Assembly (NCBI GenBank): GCA_017307505.1
Contig: JAFKEE010000044.1
Location: forward strand, 1-64,000
DNA from: Acidobacteriota bacterium
GTDB lineage: Bacteria > Acidobacteriota > Terriglobia > Bryobacterales > Bryobacteraceae
Length of the DNA stretch: 64,000 nt
Direction: 5' to 3'
Within the stretch, counting starts at the first letter, position 1; every line of letters starts with the position of its first letter. The notes under the pieces are model-generated. The model did not search any database and was not told the origin of the DNA. It saw only the letters and a program-made list of their open reading frames with translations. Of the stretch, positions 17,736-27,004 are shown piece by piece. A program made the position numbers and the translations under genes.

Positions 17736-18530
17736 TCAATTTGCCGGATACGGACGCCGGGAAAGGCCACCCGGAGAGGACGAAGAAGGACGCGCGGGCG
17801 GCGGCATCACCTGGGGTCCGCCGACCCTGGGCGGAGCGATGCCCGCAAGCTCTTCGTCTGTGAACTTGAGGCTTCTGTCGATGACCATCTCGATGGTCGA
17901 ACCGCGTTCGATGATCGCATCGGGGCCGCGAGTCATCAGGATACCGGCAAGTCCGGCGGCGGCTCCCGCGGCCGCACCAATCCCGGCGCCCGTGCCTGTG
18001 CGGGTGGCGACTCCGCCGATCATCGTGCCCCAGCCGGCCGCTTCTCCCACCTTGGTGGCATCCGCGGCCTTGGACCCGTCACCCTCGACTTTGCCTTCCG
18101 TCCGGTCCACTTTGCCCGGATTTGAGCCGTCTACGGTGCCCAGGGAAGCACGAAAGTCGCGGGTCACGCCATTGGGCAGCGTGAGAGAATCGAAGCGAAC
18201 GTACAATTCAGCACGGCCCTTCACCTTACCTGCCCGTTTTACCTGAGTTACGGTGCCGGTGACATAAGAGCCCGGGGGGATGACGATGCGCGCATCCGAA
18301 AGAATGGGGAAATTCGTCTGAAGGTAAACCCGATCGCCCACGGCCGCGGACTTCGTACTGATGCTGTTGATCAACTGGAGCGGAATCTTGCTGCCGGACG
18401 CGACGGTGTACACTTTCTGATCGCCCGCAGCCTGGGCGTTTTGCGCGGCCGGCCAGCCGGCTTGGCCGGAGGGCTGGGCGAACAAAGCCAGAGCAAACAA
18501 TGGGGTGATGCAGACAGCTCGGATGTGCAC
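17736..18530 (-). CDS. Exported VirB10/TrbI-like protein with glycine-zipper segment
   Basis: A 264-residue protein with a signal peptide. Residues ~40-140 resemble the TrbI/VirB10 beta-barrel domain (a SGSKIPLQLINSI strand, then an IPPGSYVTGTVTQV strand). Residues ~160-205 are Gly/Ala-rich with GxxxG spacing, like glycine-zipper membrane segments, and the C-terminus is Pro/Ser-rich. I set the start at the GTG at 18530 because AGGGAG lies 6 bases before it; the ATG at 18548 would place that site inside the gene. No other type IV secretion genes are nearby, so a stand-alone envelope role is likelier than conjugation. Function unknown. Confidence 0.7.
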   Translation of the reverse strand: MHIRAVCITPLFALALFAQPSGQAGWPAAQNAQAAGDQKVYTVASGSKIPLQLINSISTKSAAVGDRVYLQTNFPILSDARIVIPPGSYVTGTVTQVKRAGKVKGRAELYVRFDSLTLPNGVTRDFRASLGTVDGSNPGKVDRTEGKVEGDGSKAADATKVGEAAGWGTMIGGVATRTGTGAGIGAAAGAAAGLAGILMTRGPDAIIERGSTIEMVIDRSLKFTDEELAGIAPPRVGGPQVMPPPARPSSSSPGGLSRRPYPAN

Positions 18531-18654
18531 GATGTGCTCCCTATTCATAGACTAACCCCAAGGCTGAGGTTTGGGACGGGTTTTTCCACACTGAAACCGC
18601 ATGAATCGGCTTGACCTACCCTGCGCGACAGTGAAGCGCCCGCGGTGGTCGGAC

Positions 18655-19494
18655 TCATTTGGTTGAACGTAATGGTGGGGCATCCGGTTGCGGCGGGGTC
18701 GGTTCCAGCCTGAGTCGGATGCCGGATTCGGTCACGGTTCCAGCGAGATCCACGAGTAGTTCAGGGTTGGCGCCCAGTTCACCGGGGAGCAGCACTTCGA
18801 TTTCGTAAACACCGGGGAAACCTGGACTTAGTCCAACATAGCCGATCCGCTCCGAGGGCACTTCCACACCATCGATCAGAAGGTGAAGGTTGCCGAGCCC
18901 GGCCAAAGGCACCCGCTCGCGTGGAAACTCGCGAAAGCCAAGGATGGGCCGCGTATCCCCCAGACCGGCGGCGTAGAGAATGACGGATTCACCAGGGCGC
19001 GCCGGATGCGCCTGGTCCACCCATTCCATCGAACCGGAGTGGCGTGCAAGCACGAAGCCCGTTTCCATGAGGAACCAGGCAGGGGCGGCGGGCGCCAGTT
19101 GAACTCGAATGGTGGGGCCGCTCAACAGATTGTGGGCCAGGATAATGCTGACCGTGCCCGGCCGCAGTTCGGAGGGAACCAGAAAGATGACGACCTCTGG
19201 AGAGATGTACTCCACCGGGGCCAGCAGGCCGCCCACTTTTACCATCACGCCGGTTCCGGAAAGCTGGTAAGGAAGCGTATTGCCCCGCAAATCGCTTTCG
19301 ACGCGGGCCCGGGCGTAAGGAGCCAGATCTTTACCGTAAATCGCGGCCAGGGTGTTGGGAGCGAGGCGGCCACGTTCCCCGCTTGCCAGGTTGACGATGC
19401 TGTCTGCAGAGTAGGACGGCGCCTGTCTCTGGGTTTGACTGCCGGCGGTGAGGGCAAACGCCAGGCAGGCCAGCGCCGTTGCGGTAAGGCGCAT
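18655..19494 (-). CDS. Exported TIGR03437-like Solibacter-type protein
   Basis: A 279-residue protein with a signal peptide (MRLTATALACLAFALTAGSQ). The remainder matches the pattern of the TIGR03437 domain, usually found at the C-terminus of large Solibacter extracellular proteins: an ASGERGRLAPNTLAAIYG start, a PVEYISPEVVIFLVP centre, a VILYAAGLGDTRP stretch and a GLSPGFPGVYEIEVLLP end. Here the domain makes up nearly the whole protein. The role of the domain is unknown. It follows mutY on the same strand after 74 bases. Confidence 0.75.
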   Translation of the reverse strand: MRLTATALACLAFALTAGSQTQRQAPSYSADSIVNLASGERGRLAPNTLAAIYGKDLAPYARARVESDLRGNTLPYQLSGTGVMVKVGGLLAPVEYISPEVVIFLVPSELRPGTVSIILAHNLLSGPTIRVQLAPAAPAWFLMETGFVLARHSGSMEWVDQAHPARPGESVILYAAGLGDTRPILGFREFPRERVPLAGLGNLHLLIDGVEVPSERIGYVGLSPGFPGVYEIEVLLPGELGANPELLVDLAGTVTESGIRLRLEPTPPQPDAPPLRSTK

Positions 19495-19568
19495 GGAGAG
19501 TCGACACGGATTCTACGCCCGGCCCGGATCGCTTGTCTATATCCCGCAATTTGGGAAGGGATATGCGA

Positions 19569-20558
19569 TCAGGCCAGAGCCAGGGCCTTGCGAGTCATGG
19601 TGGCGACGGGCACCGATTCGAGTTCTTCCCTAAGGAACCAACGGAAGCCCTTTGGTGCTTTGGCTGCGGACGCCCGATAGACCTCGATGGTGTAGTCGTG
19701 GTGCGTAATGGAGTGCTTGAAGGAGCCCAGGCACTCACCGCGTTCGGCCGCGGGCATATCGCGGGCGACCGGCAGTTCCCAGAAACCGGCCATTTTGGAC
19801 TCGGCCGTGCCGCGCTGCCGCAACAGAATGCTGCCGTTCTTCTCCACCAGGAAGAGTTCCATGGCAAGTTTCACGGGCTCGCGCTTTTTCAGTTTGATGG
19901 GCAACTCGTTCTGGATGCCCGACGCCCGGGCCTGGCAGAGTTCGCGCCAGGGGCAGAGCAGGCACTGCGGACTGCGCGGCAGGCAGACGGTGGCGCCGAG
20001 TTCCATGATGGCCTGGTTGAAGTCCGCCGGCCGTTTGGGATCCAGCAGGCGCTGAGCATGTTCCTTCAGCCGGACCCGGACCGAGGAGCTCGAAATGTCC
20101 CCCTTCTCCAGCGTCAACCGGGAAATGACGCGGATGACGTTGCCGTCCAGCACGGCATAGGGGAGTGAGAAGCAGATGGAAGCGATCGCCGCGGCGGTGT
20201 AATCCCCTACGCCCGGCAGGGTGCGGATCTCTTCATAGGTTTCGGGGAAGCCGCCGGCTTCCGTGATCTGAATGGCGGCACGCTGTAAGTTGCGGGCCCG
20301 GGAGTAGTAGCCCAGCCCGGACCAGATGGCGAGGAACTCCTGCTCCGGAGCCTGGGCCAGGTCTTTCGGCTCGGGGTAACGCTCAAGGAAGCGCTGGTAA
20401 TAGGGGATGACCGCCGCGACGCGGGTCTGCTGCAGCATGATCTCGGAGACCATGATTTTCCACGGATCGCGGGTGCGCCGCCACGGTAAGTCGCGGCCGG
20501 CGGCGGTGTACCAGTCGAGCAGAAGCTGATTGGCTTTGCGGGGCGGGGGAATGAGCAT
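19569..20558 (-). CDS. mutY: A/G-specific adenine DNA glycosylase MutY
   Basis: A 329-residue base-excision repair enzyme that removes adenine mispaired with 8-oxoguanine. Visible features are the catalytic Glu in SEIMLQQT (~38-45), the helix-hairpin-helix LPGVGDYTAAAIASI (~114-128), the catalytic Asp in VLDGNVIRV, and a complete iron-sulphur loop with C-x6-C-x2-C-x5-C spacing (CLPRSPQCLLCPWRELC). A C-terminal NUDIX-like domain (~230-329) recognises 8-oxoguanine. The ATG at 20558 lies 23 bases from the divergent uvrA start, so the promoters of the two repair genes must overlap each other's coding sequence or each other. Confidence 0.95.
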   Translation of the reverse strand: MLIPPPRKANQLLLDWYTAAGRDLPWRRTRDPWKIMVSEIMLQQTRVAAVIPYYQRFLERYPEPKDLAQAPEQEFLAIWSGLGYYSRARNLQRAAIQITEAGGFPETYEEIRTLPGVGDYTAAAIASICFSLPYAVLDGNVIRVISRLTLEKGDISSSSVRVRLKEHAQRLLDPKRPADFNQAIMELGATVCLPRSPQCLLCPWRELCQARASGIQNELPIKLKKREPVKLAMELFLVEKNGSILLRQRGTAESKMAGFWELPVARDMPAAERGECLGSFKHSITHHDYTIEVYRASAAKAPKGFRWFLREELESVPVATMTRKALALA

Positions 20559-20581
20559 CCGATTGATACAATAGTAAGTCA

Positions 20582-23392
20582 GTGGACGAACTCCTGAGGA
20601 TCCGCGGGGCGCGGGTTCACAATCTCAAAAACCTGAGTGTCGACCTGCCGCACAACAAGTTGACGGTGGTGACGGGTGTGTCCGGCTCAGGCAAATCATC
20701 GCTGGTGTTTGACACGATCTACGCGGAGGGCCAACGGCGGTATGTGGAAAGCCTGTCGGCCTACGCGCGCCAGTTCCTGGATCGCATGGAGAAACCGGAT
20801 GTCGATGAAATACAAGGCATTGCCCCACCCATCGCCATTCGCCAGAAAAACACGACGAGAAATCCCCGCTCGACGGTAGCCACCTCGACGGAAATCTACG
20901 ATTTCGTCCGTTTGCTCTATGCGCGCACCGGCGAGACGTACTGTCCCACCTGCGGCCAACTGGTGGAGAGGGACACGGTGGATCCCGTGGCCCGCAAGAT
21001 GCTGGCCCAGCCGGAAGGGTCGCGCTGGTACGCCCTGTTCCCGATCACCATGTTCAAGCCGGGCGACGCGGCGGCCTTGCGCGATCACCTGTTCGACCTT
21101 CGAAAGCGCGGCTTCAACCGGCTGTTCCAGAACTCGACGGTGTATGAGTTCTCGACACCGGAATCGCTGCTGGATGTAGACTTCTCAAAGCCTGCCTTTG
21201 TCCTGGCGGACCGGCTGGTGATCCGGCCCGACCAGAAGCAGCGCATTGTCGACACGGTGGAGATCTGTTACCGCGAAGCAGGCGAAGTCGTGTTCGAACA
21301 GGCCGGCGAGCCGGAACCAAAGCAGCTTCGCTTCAGTGAGCGATTCTCGTGCAAGACGTGCAATGTCGAGTTCCTGACGCCGGAGCCGTCGCTGTTCAGC
21401 TTCAACAACCCGTACGGCGCATGCCCCAAGTGCCAGGGGTTCGGCAACACCATCGACTACGACCTGGACCTGGTGATTCCCGATCCTTCGCTTTCGATCG
21501 CCGAGGGCGCTGTCGATCCGTGGAACAAGCCGCAATACCAGTGGATGCGCGATGAGTTCATCGGCAAGTCGCGCAACAAGGTGCGGCCCAATGTGCCGTA
21601 TGTCGACTTGAAGCCCGCTGAGAAAGCCGTGGTGCTGGACGCCATCCGGCGCTTCTTCGCCGAGGTGGAAACCAAGAAGTACAAGGTCCACGTACGCGTG
21701 TTTCTCAGCCGGTACCGCGGCTATACGCAGTGCCCGGCCTGTGGCGGCTCGCGACTTCGGGCGGACGCGCTGAACGTGCGCGTGGGCGGCAAGACGATCG
21801 CCGAGATCGTGCAGTTGAATATCGCCGAAGCGAAGCTCTTCTTTGACCAGTTGGAGCAGGCCCCGGAGCAGTCGGCCATTGCCGAGAAGGTTTTGGTGGA
21901 GATCCGCCAGCGTCTGAAATTCCTGAACGACGTCGGCCTGCAGTACCTGACGCTCGACAGGCTTTCGGCTACGCTTTCCGGCGGAGAGGCTCAGCGGATT
22001 CAGCTGGCCACCTGCCTGGGATCACGCCTGGTGGGCGCGACATATGTTCTGGACGAACCCTCCATCGGGCTGCACTCGCGGGATACGGAACGGCTGATCA
22101 ACATCCTGGAGGAGTTGCGCGACCTGGGCAACACGATCCTCGTTGTGGAACACGACGCCGATGTCATGCGTGCGGCCGACCATGTTGTCGACATGGGGCC
22201 GGGCGCCGGCGAACTGGGCGGCATGGTGACCTTTGAAGGCACGCTGGCGAAGATGCTCTCGGCAAACGGCAGGAAGAACGGGTCGCTCACCGCAAAGTAT
22301 CTGAAGGGCGACCTGTGCACTTCTCTAAAGACCGAGCGCCGCCCGGTGGATCGCAAACGGATGCTGAAGTTCTTCGGCTGCCGGGCGAACAACCTGCAGA
22401 ACATCGACGTGGAAGTGCCGCTGGGCATGATGACCGTTGTGACGGGCGTATCGGGGTCCGGCAAATCGTCGCTGGTTCACGACGTGATTCACCGGACGCT
22501 GGAGACCCGCTACCGGCGTGACCTGTCGAAAGAAGGCGCCAAGGAAGAAGACGAAGTCCTGGCCCAGAAGGCGGAGAAGCAGACCTGCCGCAAGGTGGAG
22601 AATGCCGAACTGATCCGCGAGATGGTGATGGTCGACCAGTCGCCCATCGGCCGCACACCGCGCTCGAATCCGGTCACCTACTGCAAGGCCTTCGATGTGA
22701 TCCGCGAGCTCTTCGCCTCCACGCCCGAAGCGGACCGGCGTGGCTACACAGCGGGCCATTTCTCCTTCAACATCGCCGGCGGACGCTGTGAGACCTGCCA
22801 GGGTGACGGCACGGTAACGGTGGAGATGCAGTTCCTGGCGGATGTCGAGTTGATCTGCGAAGACTGCAAAGGTACGCGGTATAAGTCGTCGGTTCTGGAC
22901 GTGCGGTATCGCGGGATGAACATCCATGAAGTTCTGGGGATGACCATTCGCGAGGCCCTGGCGTTCTTTGCCGACCAGCCGAAGCTGGTATCGCGCCTGA
23001 AACCTCTTTCTGATGTGGGCCTTGGCTATTTGCGGCTGGGCCAGTCGGCAACGACTTTGTCAGGCGGCGAGGCGCAGCGTGTGAAGCTGGCGTCCCACCT
23101 GACACAGGCGGATTCGAAGGGCATCCTGTACCTTTTCGACGAGCCCACGACCGGCCTGCACTTCGACGACATCGCGAAACTGCTGGACGCCTTTGAACGG
23201 CTCATCCACAACGGCGCGAGCCTGTTGATCATCGAGCACAACCTGGAAGTGATCCGGCATGCGGACTGGGTGATCGACCTGGGCCCGGAGGGTGGTTCCG
23301 GCGGCGGGCGCGTCGTGACGGCCGGAACGCCGGAACAGGTGGCCCAGTGCGCGGAATCGTACACGGGCCAGTTCCTCAAGGCAATGAAGTAG
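20582..23392 (+). CDS. uvrA: Excinuclease ABC subunit UvrA
   Basis: A 936-residue DNA-damage sensor of nucleotide excision repair, close to the 940 residues of the E. coli protein. It has two ABC ATPase halves: Walker A GVSGSGKSS at residues 32-40 and again at ~622-630, each with an LSGGEAQR signature and a DEP Walker B. Zinc-module cysteines are present (CPTCGQ, CKTCN with CPKCQG, CETCQGDGT with CEDCKG). The start is a GTG at 20582; the residues after it (DELLRIRGARVHNLKNL) match the usual UvrA beginning, so no other start fits. The ribosome binding site is weak. Confidence 0.96.
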   Translation: MDELLRIRGARVHNLKNLSVDLPHNKLTVVTGVSGSGKSSLVFDTIYAEGQRRYVESLSAYARQFLDRMEKPDVDEIQGIAPPIAIRQKNTTRNPRSTVATSTEIYDFVRLLYARTGETYCPTCGQLVERDTVDPVARKMLAQPEGSRWYALFPITMFKPGDAAALRDHLFDLRKRGFNRLFQNSTVYEFSTPESLLDVDFSKPAFVLADRLVIRPDQKQRIVDTVEICYREAGEVVFEQAGEPEPKQLRFSERFSCKTCNVEFLTPEPSLFSFNNPYGACPKCQGFGNTIDYDLDLVIPDPSLSIAEGAVDPWNKPQYQWMRDEFIGKSRNKVRPNVPYVDLKPAEKAVVLDAIRRFFAEVETKKYKVHVRVFLSRYRGYTQCPACGGSRLRADALNVRVGGKTIAEIVQLNIAEAKLFFDQLEQAPEQSAIAEKVLVEIRQRLKFLNDVGLQYLTLDRLSATLSGGEAQRIQLATCLGSRLVGATYVLDEPSIGLHSRDTERLINILEELRDLGNTILVVEHDADVMRAADHVVDMGPGAGELGGMVTFEGTLAKMLSANGRKNGSLTAKYLKGDLCTSLKTERRPVDRKRMLKFFGCRANNLQNIDVEVPLGMMTVVTGVSGSGKSSLVHDVIHRTLETRYRRDLSKEGAKEEDEVLAQKAEKQTCRKVENAELIREMVMVDQSPIGRTPRSNPVTYCKAFDVIRELFASTPEADRRGYTAGHFSFNIAGGRCETCQGDGTVTVEMQFLADVELICEDCKGTRYKSSVLDVRYRGMNIHEVLGMTIREALAFFADQPKLVSRLKPLSDVGLGYLRLGQSATTLSGGEAQRVKLASHLTQADSKGILYLFDEPTTGLHFDDIAKLLDAFERLIHNGASLLIIEHNLEVIRHADWVIDLGPEGGSGGGRVVTAGTPEQVAQCAESYTGQFLKAMK

Positions 23393-23421
23393 CCGGGTTC
23401 GCCATTCCGCGCCAGCCATTC

Positions 23422-26061
23422 TCATTCATTGCGCAGCGCGATGGCTGGATCGGCGCGGGCCGCACCCAGGGCGGGCGTGACGCTGGCCAGCAGTGCCGCG
23501 GCGATCACGAACGCCATGGCCCAGAGGAATGGACTGGGATCGCCAGACTTCACCCCATAAAGCAGACTGGCCATGGAACGTGCGGCGAGGGGCGCAACGA
23601 CAGCTCCGAGGATGCCCCCGGCCAGCGCCTGGCCGAGTCCGCCTTTCAGCACCAGCCAGAGGATGTCCCGGCGGGTGGCGCCCATCGCTACGCGGATGCC
23701 GAACTCGCGGTGCCTTTGTTCGACGACATAAGCCAGCAGCCCATAGATGCCGAATACAGCCAGCATGACGGCCAGGATGGCGAATGCCTGCAGCAGCCAG
23801 TTGGCGAGGTTCCGCTCCGCGAAAGCCGCACGGGCGATTTCCGCCACGGTCCGCGGTTCCGCCACTGGCAGTTCGCGGTCGACCTCATGGAGCGCCGTGA
23901 CAGCGGAGTTGAGCAGGCTCATCGGATCGCCGCTCGTGCGCAGCACCGCATTCGCTTCGCCCATGGGCATCTGGGCCAGGGGGAGCCAGAAGCCGGGTTC
24001 GGCCCTGGGGTCGGCCGGGTGGTCGTAGTTGTCGGCCACCACGCCTATCAGCCGCCGCGGCTTGCCCCAGATATTCAGCATGTGGCCGATGGGATCGAGC
24101 CCCGGCATGTAGCGCCGCACGAGAGATTCGTTGACGATGGCGACCGGCGGCCCTGTCGCGCTATCGCGCAGATCGAAGTAACGGCCCGTGCGCAAGGGAA
24201 TGCGCAGAGCTTCGAAATAGCCGGGCGTCGCCATTTGGTAGCGGGCCTGCGTGGGGTCATCCGGCCGCTCGGCCACCCCCTCGATGGAGAAGCCGCTGTT
24301 CTCGTCGTAGCCCATCCAGGGAATGTTGGTGGCAAAGGCAGCGGCCTGCACACCCGGCAGGGTGCGCCAATGGGCCGACACCTGTTCATAAAACCGGGCC
24401 GCCTGTTCCGGCTTGTCGTAACCGGTGCGCGGGAGCGCCACCTGGAAAGTGAGGACGCCGTTCGGATCAAAGCCGTTGTCGCGCGCCTTCAAGCGAAGAG
24501 AACTCTGGACGAGCAAAGCCGCGGAAACGCAGAGCACGGTGGCGAATGCAATCTCGCCAGTCACGAGGACAGCCCGCAGACGATGTGCATCGCGCCCGGC
24601 CGAGGCGCCGCGGGACTCCTGCGCCAGATTGGCAGCAGGATCAACGCGCGACTGGCGCAAGGCGGGAGCCAGGCCAGCGAGAAGGCTGGTGATCAACGCG
24701 CTGCCCAGTGCGAAAAGCCCCGCCGTCCAAGTCAGCTGGACTTCGTGCGCACGCGGAAAGTCCAAAGGGATGAGACCTCGCCAGGCCGGCGCGAGAACCG
24801 CCGCGAGCGCGAGGCCCAGGGCGCCGCCTGTGAGCCCGAGCACCAGATTCTCGCAAAGGACAGACCGGACCAGCCGCCATGTGCCGGCGCCCAGCGCCCG
24901 GCAGACCGCAATTTCCCTGCGGCGCGCGAGGCTGCGAGCGATGCAGAGCCCTGCAACGTTGGCGCAGGCGATGAGCAGGACCAGACCGCCGGCCACGGCG
25001 AGCAGCCAGACCGTTTCGCGCGACCGGCCCACGAGTTCGGTGGTCAGCGGCTCAACCCGGAACTCAAGATCGCGGCTGGTCCCGGGGAAGATCTTCGCCA
25101 GCTCGCGCGCAATCGCCTGCGTATCCTGGCGGGCCTGTTCGACGGTGACACCGGGCTTCATGCGCCCGATGAGATTGGTGAAGTGGCTATTGCGGCTGGT
25201 GGAACGGACCAGCAGAGGCCACCAGAGATCCACCGTTTCGCCCTGCAGCGGCGACCGGTAATTGCCGCCCACATGCTGGAAGCCCGGCGGCAGGACACCC
25301 ACCACCGTCCAGGGCTCCCGGTTCAATCGAATGGTCTTGCCCACAATGGCCGGATCGGACTGGAAGCGAGTCTTCCAGAGGCGGTTGCCGATGATCACGA
25401 CGCGAGCCTTCTCGGCCGTTGAGTCGGCCGGTTCAAAGTTCCTGCCCAGGATGGGCAGGATGCCCACGGTCGTAAAGAAGTCATGGGAGACGCACATGGA
25501 CTTCAGGCGTTCCGGGACCTCGCCATGCATCAACTGCAGGTCGTCGCCGGTATAGAGCGCCATTGCCTCGAACGACTTGTTCAGACGGCGGATGTCGTAG
25601 AAATTCCCGATGGAGACGGGCCACTTGGGATTGCGCGGAGTCGACTCGAAGATACGAACAAGCCGGTCAGGATGCGGGTAAGGCAGCGGCCTCAACAGCA
25701 CGCCATCGAGCATCGTGAAGATGAGTGTGTTCAGACCCACTGAAAGGGCCAGAGCGACCAGGGCAATCACGGTGAAGCCGTGATGACGTCGCAACGCCAC
25801 CACCGCATGGCGCAGGTCGGCCAGAGTGCCGTCGAGCCAGCCCAGCAGGCGCTGATCGCGGGTCTCCTCCGCGGCGGCGCTTTCGTAGCCGCACTTGAGC
25901 CGCGCCTGCCGGCGGGCTTCGACGGGATCGAGCCCGCGGCGCAATCCGGCATCGGTCTCCATCTGGAGGTGGAAGCCGATTTCGTCCTCCAGCCCCCGAT
26001 CCAGCTTTTCTTTGCCAAAGACGGCTCGTAACTTAGAGAAGAACTCCAGTACTGCGCGCAT
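23422..26061 (-). CDS. ADOP family orphan ABC-type permease
   Basis: An 879-residue 'acidobacterial duplicated orphan permease'. The N-terminal ~75 residues are the soluble EIGFHLQMETDAGLRRGL region typical of the family. One membrane helix, a MacB-like periplasmic domain and an FtsX-type three-helix block follow, and then a second MacB/FtsX set ends with DPAIALRNE. No ATPase gene is adjacent, which is the reason for the word 'orphan'. AAGGAGG lies 5 bases before the ATG. The PadR gene ends 24 bases upstream, the normal arrangement for this family and probable regulator. Substrate unknown. Confidence 0.92.
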   Translation of the reverse strand: MRAVLEFFSKLRAVFGKEKLDRGLEDEIGFHLQMETDAGLRRGLDPVEARRQARLKCGYESAAAEETRDQRLLGWLDGTLADLRHAVVALRRHHGFTVIALVALALSVGLNTLIFTMLDGVLLRPLPYPHPDRLVRIFESTPRNPKWPVSIGNFYDIRRLNKSFEAMALYTGDDLQLMHGEVPERLKSMCVSHDFFTTVGILPILGRNFEPADSTAEKARVVIIGNRLWKTRFQSDPAIVGKTIRLNREPWTVVGVLPPGFQHVGGNYRSPLQGETVDLWWPLLVRSTSRNSHFTNLIGRMKPGVTVEQARQDTQAIARELAKIFPGTSRDLEFRVEPLTTELVGRSRETVWLLAVAGGLVLLIACANVAGLCIARSLARRREIAVCRALGAGTWRLVRSVLCENLVLGLTGGALGLALAAVLAPAWRGLIPLDFPRAHEVQLTWTAGLFALGSALITSLLAGLAPALRQSRVDPAANLAQESRGASAGRDAHRLRAVLVTGEIAFATVLCVSAALLVQSSLRLKARDNGFDPNGVLTFQVALPRTGYDKPEQAARFYEQVSAHWRTLPGVQAAAFATNIPWMGYDENSGFSIEGVAERPDDPTQARYQMATPGYFEALRIPLRTGRYFDLRDSATGPPVAIVNESLVRRYMPGLDPIGHMLNIWGKPRRLIGVVADNYDHPADPRAEPGFWLPLAQMPMGEANAVLRTSGDPMSLLNSAVTALHEVDRELPVAEPRTVAEIARAAFAERNLANWLLQAFAILAVMLAVFGIYGLLAYVVEQRHREFGIRVAMGATRRDILWLVLKGGLGQALAGGILGAVVAPLAARSMASLLYGVKSGDPSPFLWAMAFVIAAALLASVTPALGAARADPAIALRNE

Positions 26062-26085
26062 AGGCGCCTCCTTGCACGGTCTCGA

Positions 26086-26439
26086 TCAGATGGCGTCGTC
26101 CAGCAGCCGCTGCATGATGCCGGTCATGCGGGACCACTCCTCGCGCTCGACATCCAGACGGCGGCGGCCAGCCGGGGTGAGGCTGTAGAAACGGGCCCGG
26201 CGGTTGGACTCGGTCTGATCCCAGGCGGCTCGCAGCAAGCCGCGCTGCTCCAGGCGCACGAGGCCGGGATACAGGGTCCCCATGTTTAGCTGCAAGGCGC
26301 CTTCGGAGACCTGTGACAGGCGCTCCGCAATGGCGTAGCCGTGCACGGGTCCAAGACTGGCGACCACTTTGAGGATCATGAGGTCCAGGGTGCCCTGCAG
26401 CACTCCGGCCCGGGGGGAAGCGGGTTCTCTATTTGGCAA
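26086..26439 (-). CDS. Acidobacterial-type PadR transcriptional regulator
   Basis: A 117-residue winged-helix repressor. The core LQGTLDLMILKVVASLG, the HGYAIAERLSQVSEG helix-turn-helix and the wing RRARFYSLTPAGRRRL are all standard for PadR proteins of the acidobacterial subgroup that accompanies ADOP permeases. The start is uncertain: the longest reading begins at TTG (26439) and includes all conserved residues; a GTG at 26403 would also keep them. It probably represses itself and the ADOP gene through the inverted repeat just upstream. Confidence 0.9.
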   Translation of the reverse strand: MPNREPASPRAGVLQGTLDLMILKVVASLGPVHGYAIAERLSQVSEGALQLNMGTLYPGLVRLEQRGLLRAAWDQTESNRRARFYSLTPAGRRRLDVEREEWSRMTGIMQRLLDDAI

Positions 26440-26461
26440 TCTAATACAACCTACCGTCGTT

Positions 26462-26480
26462 CCATTTGGCTGTCAAATGG
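26462..26480 (-). promoter_or_regulatory. Probable PadR operator overlapping the padR promoter
   Basis: A perfect inverted repeat, CCATTTG-ACAGC-CAAATGG, lies 23 bases upstream of the padR reading frame. On the minus strand a TTGACA -35 element falls inside it, and 17 bases later TAGGTT could be a weak -10. Steric block of the promoter by bound PadR would explain autoregulation. Confidence 0.6.
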
Positions 26481-26541
26481 AGTACGGCGAACCCGGCGAG
26501 AAGTTACAACCGAATTGCGAAAGCAGGCGCAGGGTGCGGAC

Positions 26542-26904
26542 TCAGGCGCGCCAAAAGGAGATGATGCACCCGCCCGCGACGATGAGGGCCCCGCCCGCGC
26601 AGACAGGAACCGACGGCCGCTGGTCGAATCGAAGCCAGGCGAGGAACTGGGCGCAGAGGAAGAAAAAGACCACGTAAACACCCAGCAAGCGCCCGAAATC
26701 CCAGCGAGGCAGGTTGACTGTGTAGCCGTATGCGGCCAGGGCCAGCACGCCCAACCCGGCCGTGAGGAACCGGCCCGCGCCCGCCGACCGGTATAGGGCG
26801 GACTGAAAGCACGAATCGCCAAAGGCCTCGAGGAAAGCCGCGGCGCCCAGCAGCAGCAAAGTCAGGCCAGGCCCGGGTTCTCGCGAGAGCAACGGGAAAG
26901 ACAT
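26542..26904 (-). CDS. Small four-helix membrane protein (YnfA/SMR-like)
   Basis: A 120-residue protein with four predicted membrane helices (~13-32, 45-63, 69-91, 98-117). The stretch LPRWDFGRLLGVYVVFFF and the C-terminal GGALIVAGGCIISF resemble UPF0060/YnfA and the small multidrug resistance fold, but similarity is low and I do not assign transport. The ATG at 26904 follows GGAAGG with almost no spacing, so the start is uncertain. It lies upstream of padR on the same strand with a 102-base gap. Confidence 0.65.
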   Translation of the reverse strand: MSFPLLSREPGPGLTLLLLGAAAFLEAFGDSCFQSALYRSAGAGRFLTAGLGVLALAAYGYTVNLPRWDFGRLLGVYVVFFFLCAQFLAWLRFDQRPSVPVCAGGALIVAGGCIISFWRA

Positions 26905-27004
26905 CCTTCCACTATGCCCCGACTTGGAGACCCATCACTGGAGAGCTGAAATTTTCCTTATGGACGGCGTGGCGGGTAAGGTAAGCTCCTTGCAAGGAGG
27001 ACTC

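Noticed and set aside
23347-25422. Plus-strand frame of 691 codons opposite the first ADOP gene
   Set aside because: Shadow frame overlapping the 3' end of uvrA and lacking any domain.
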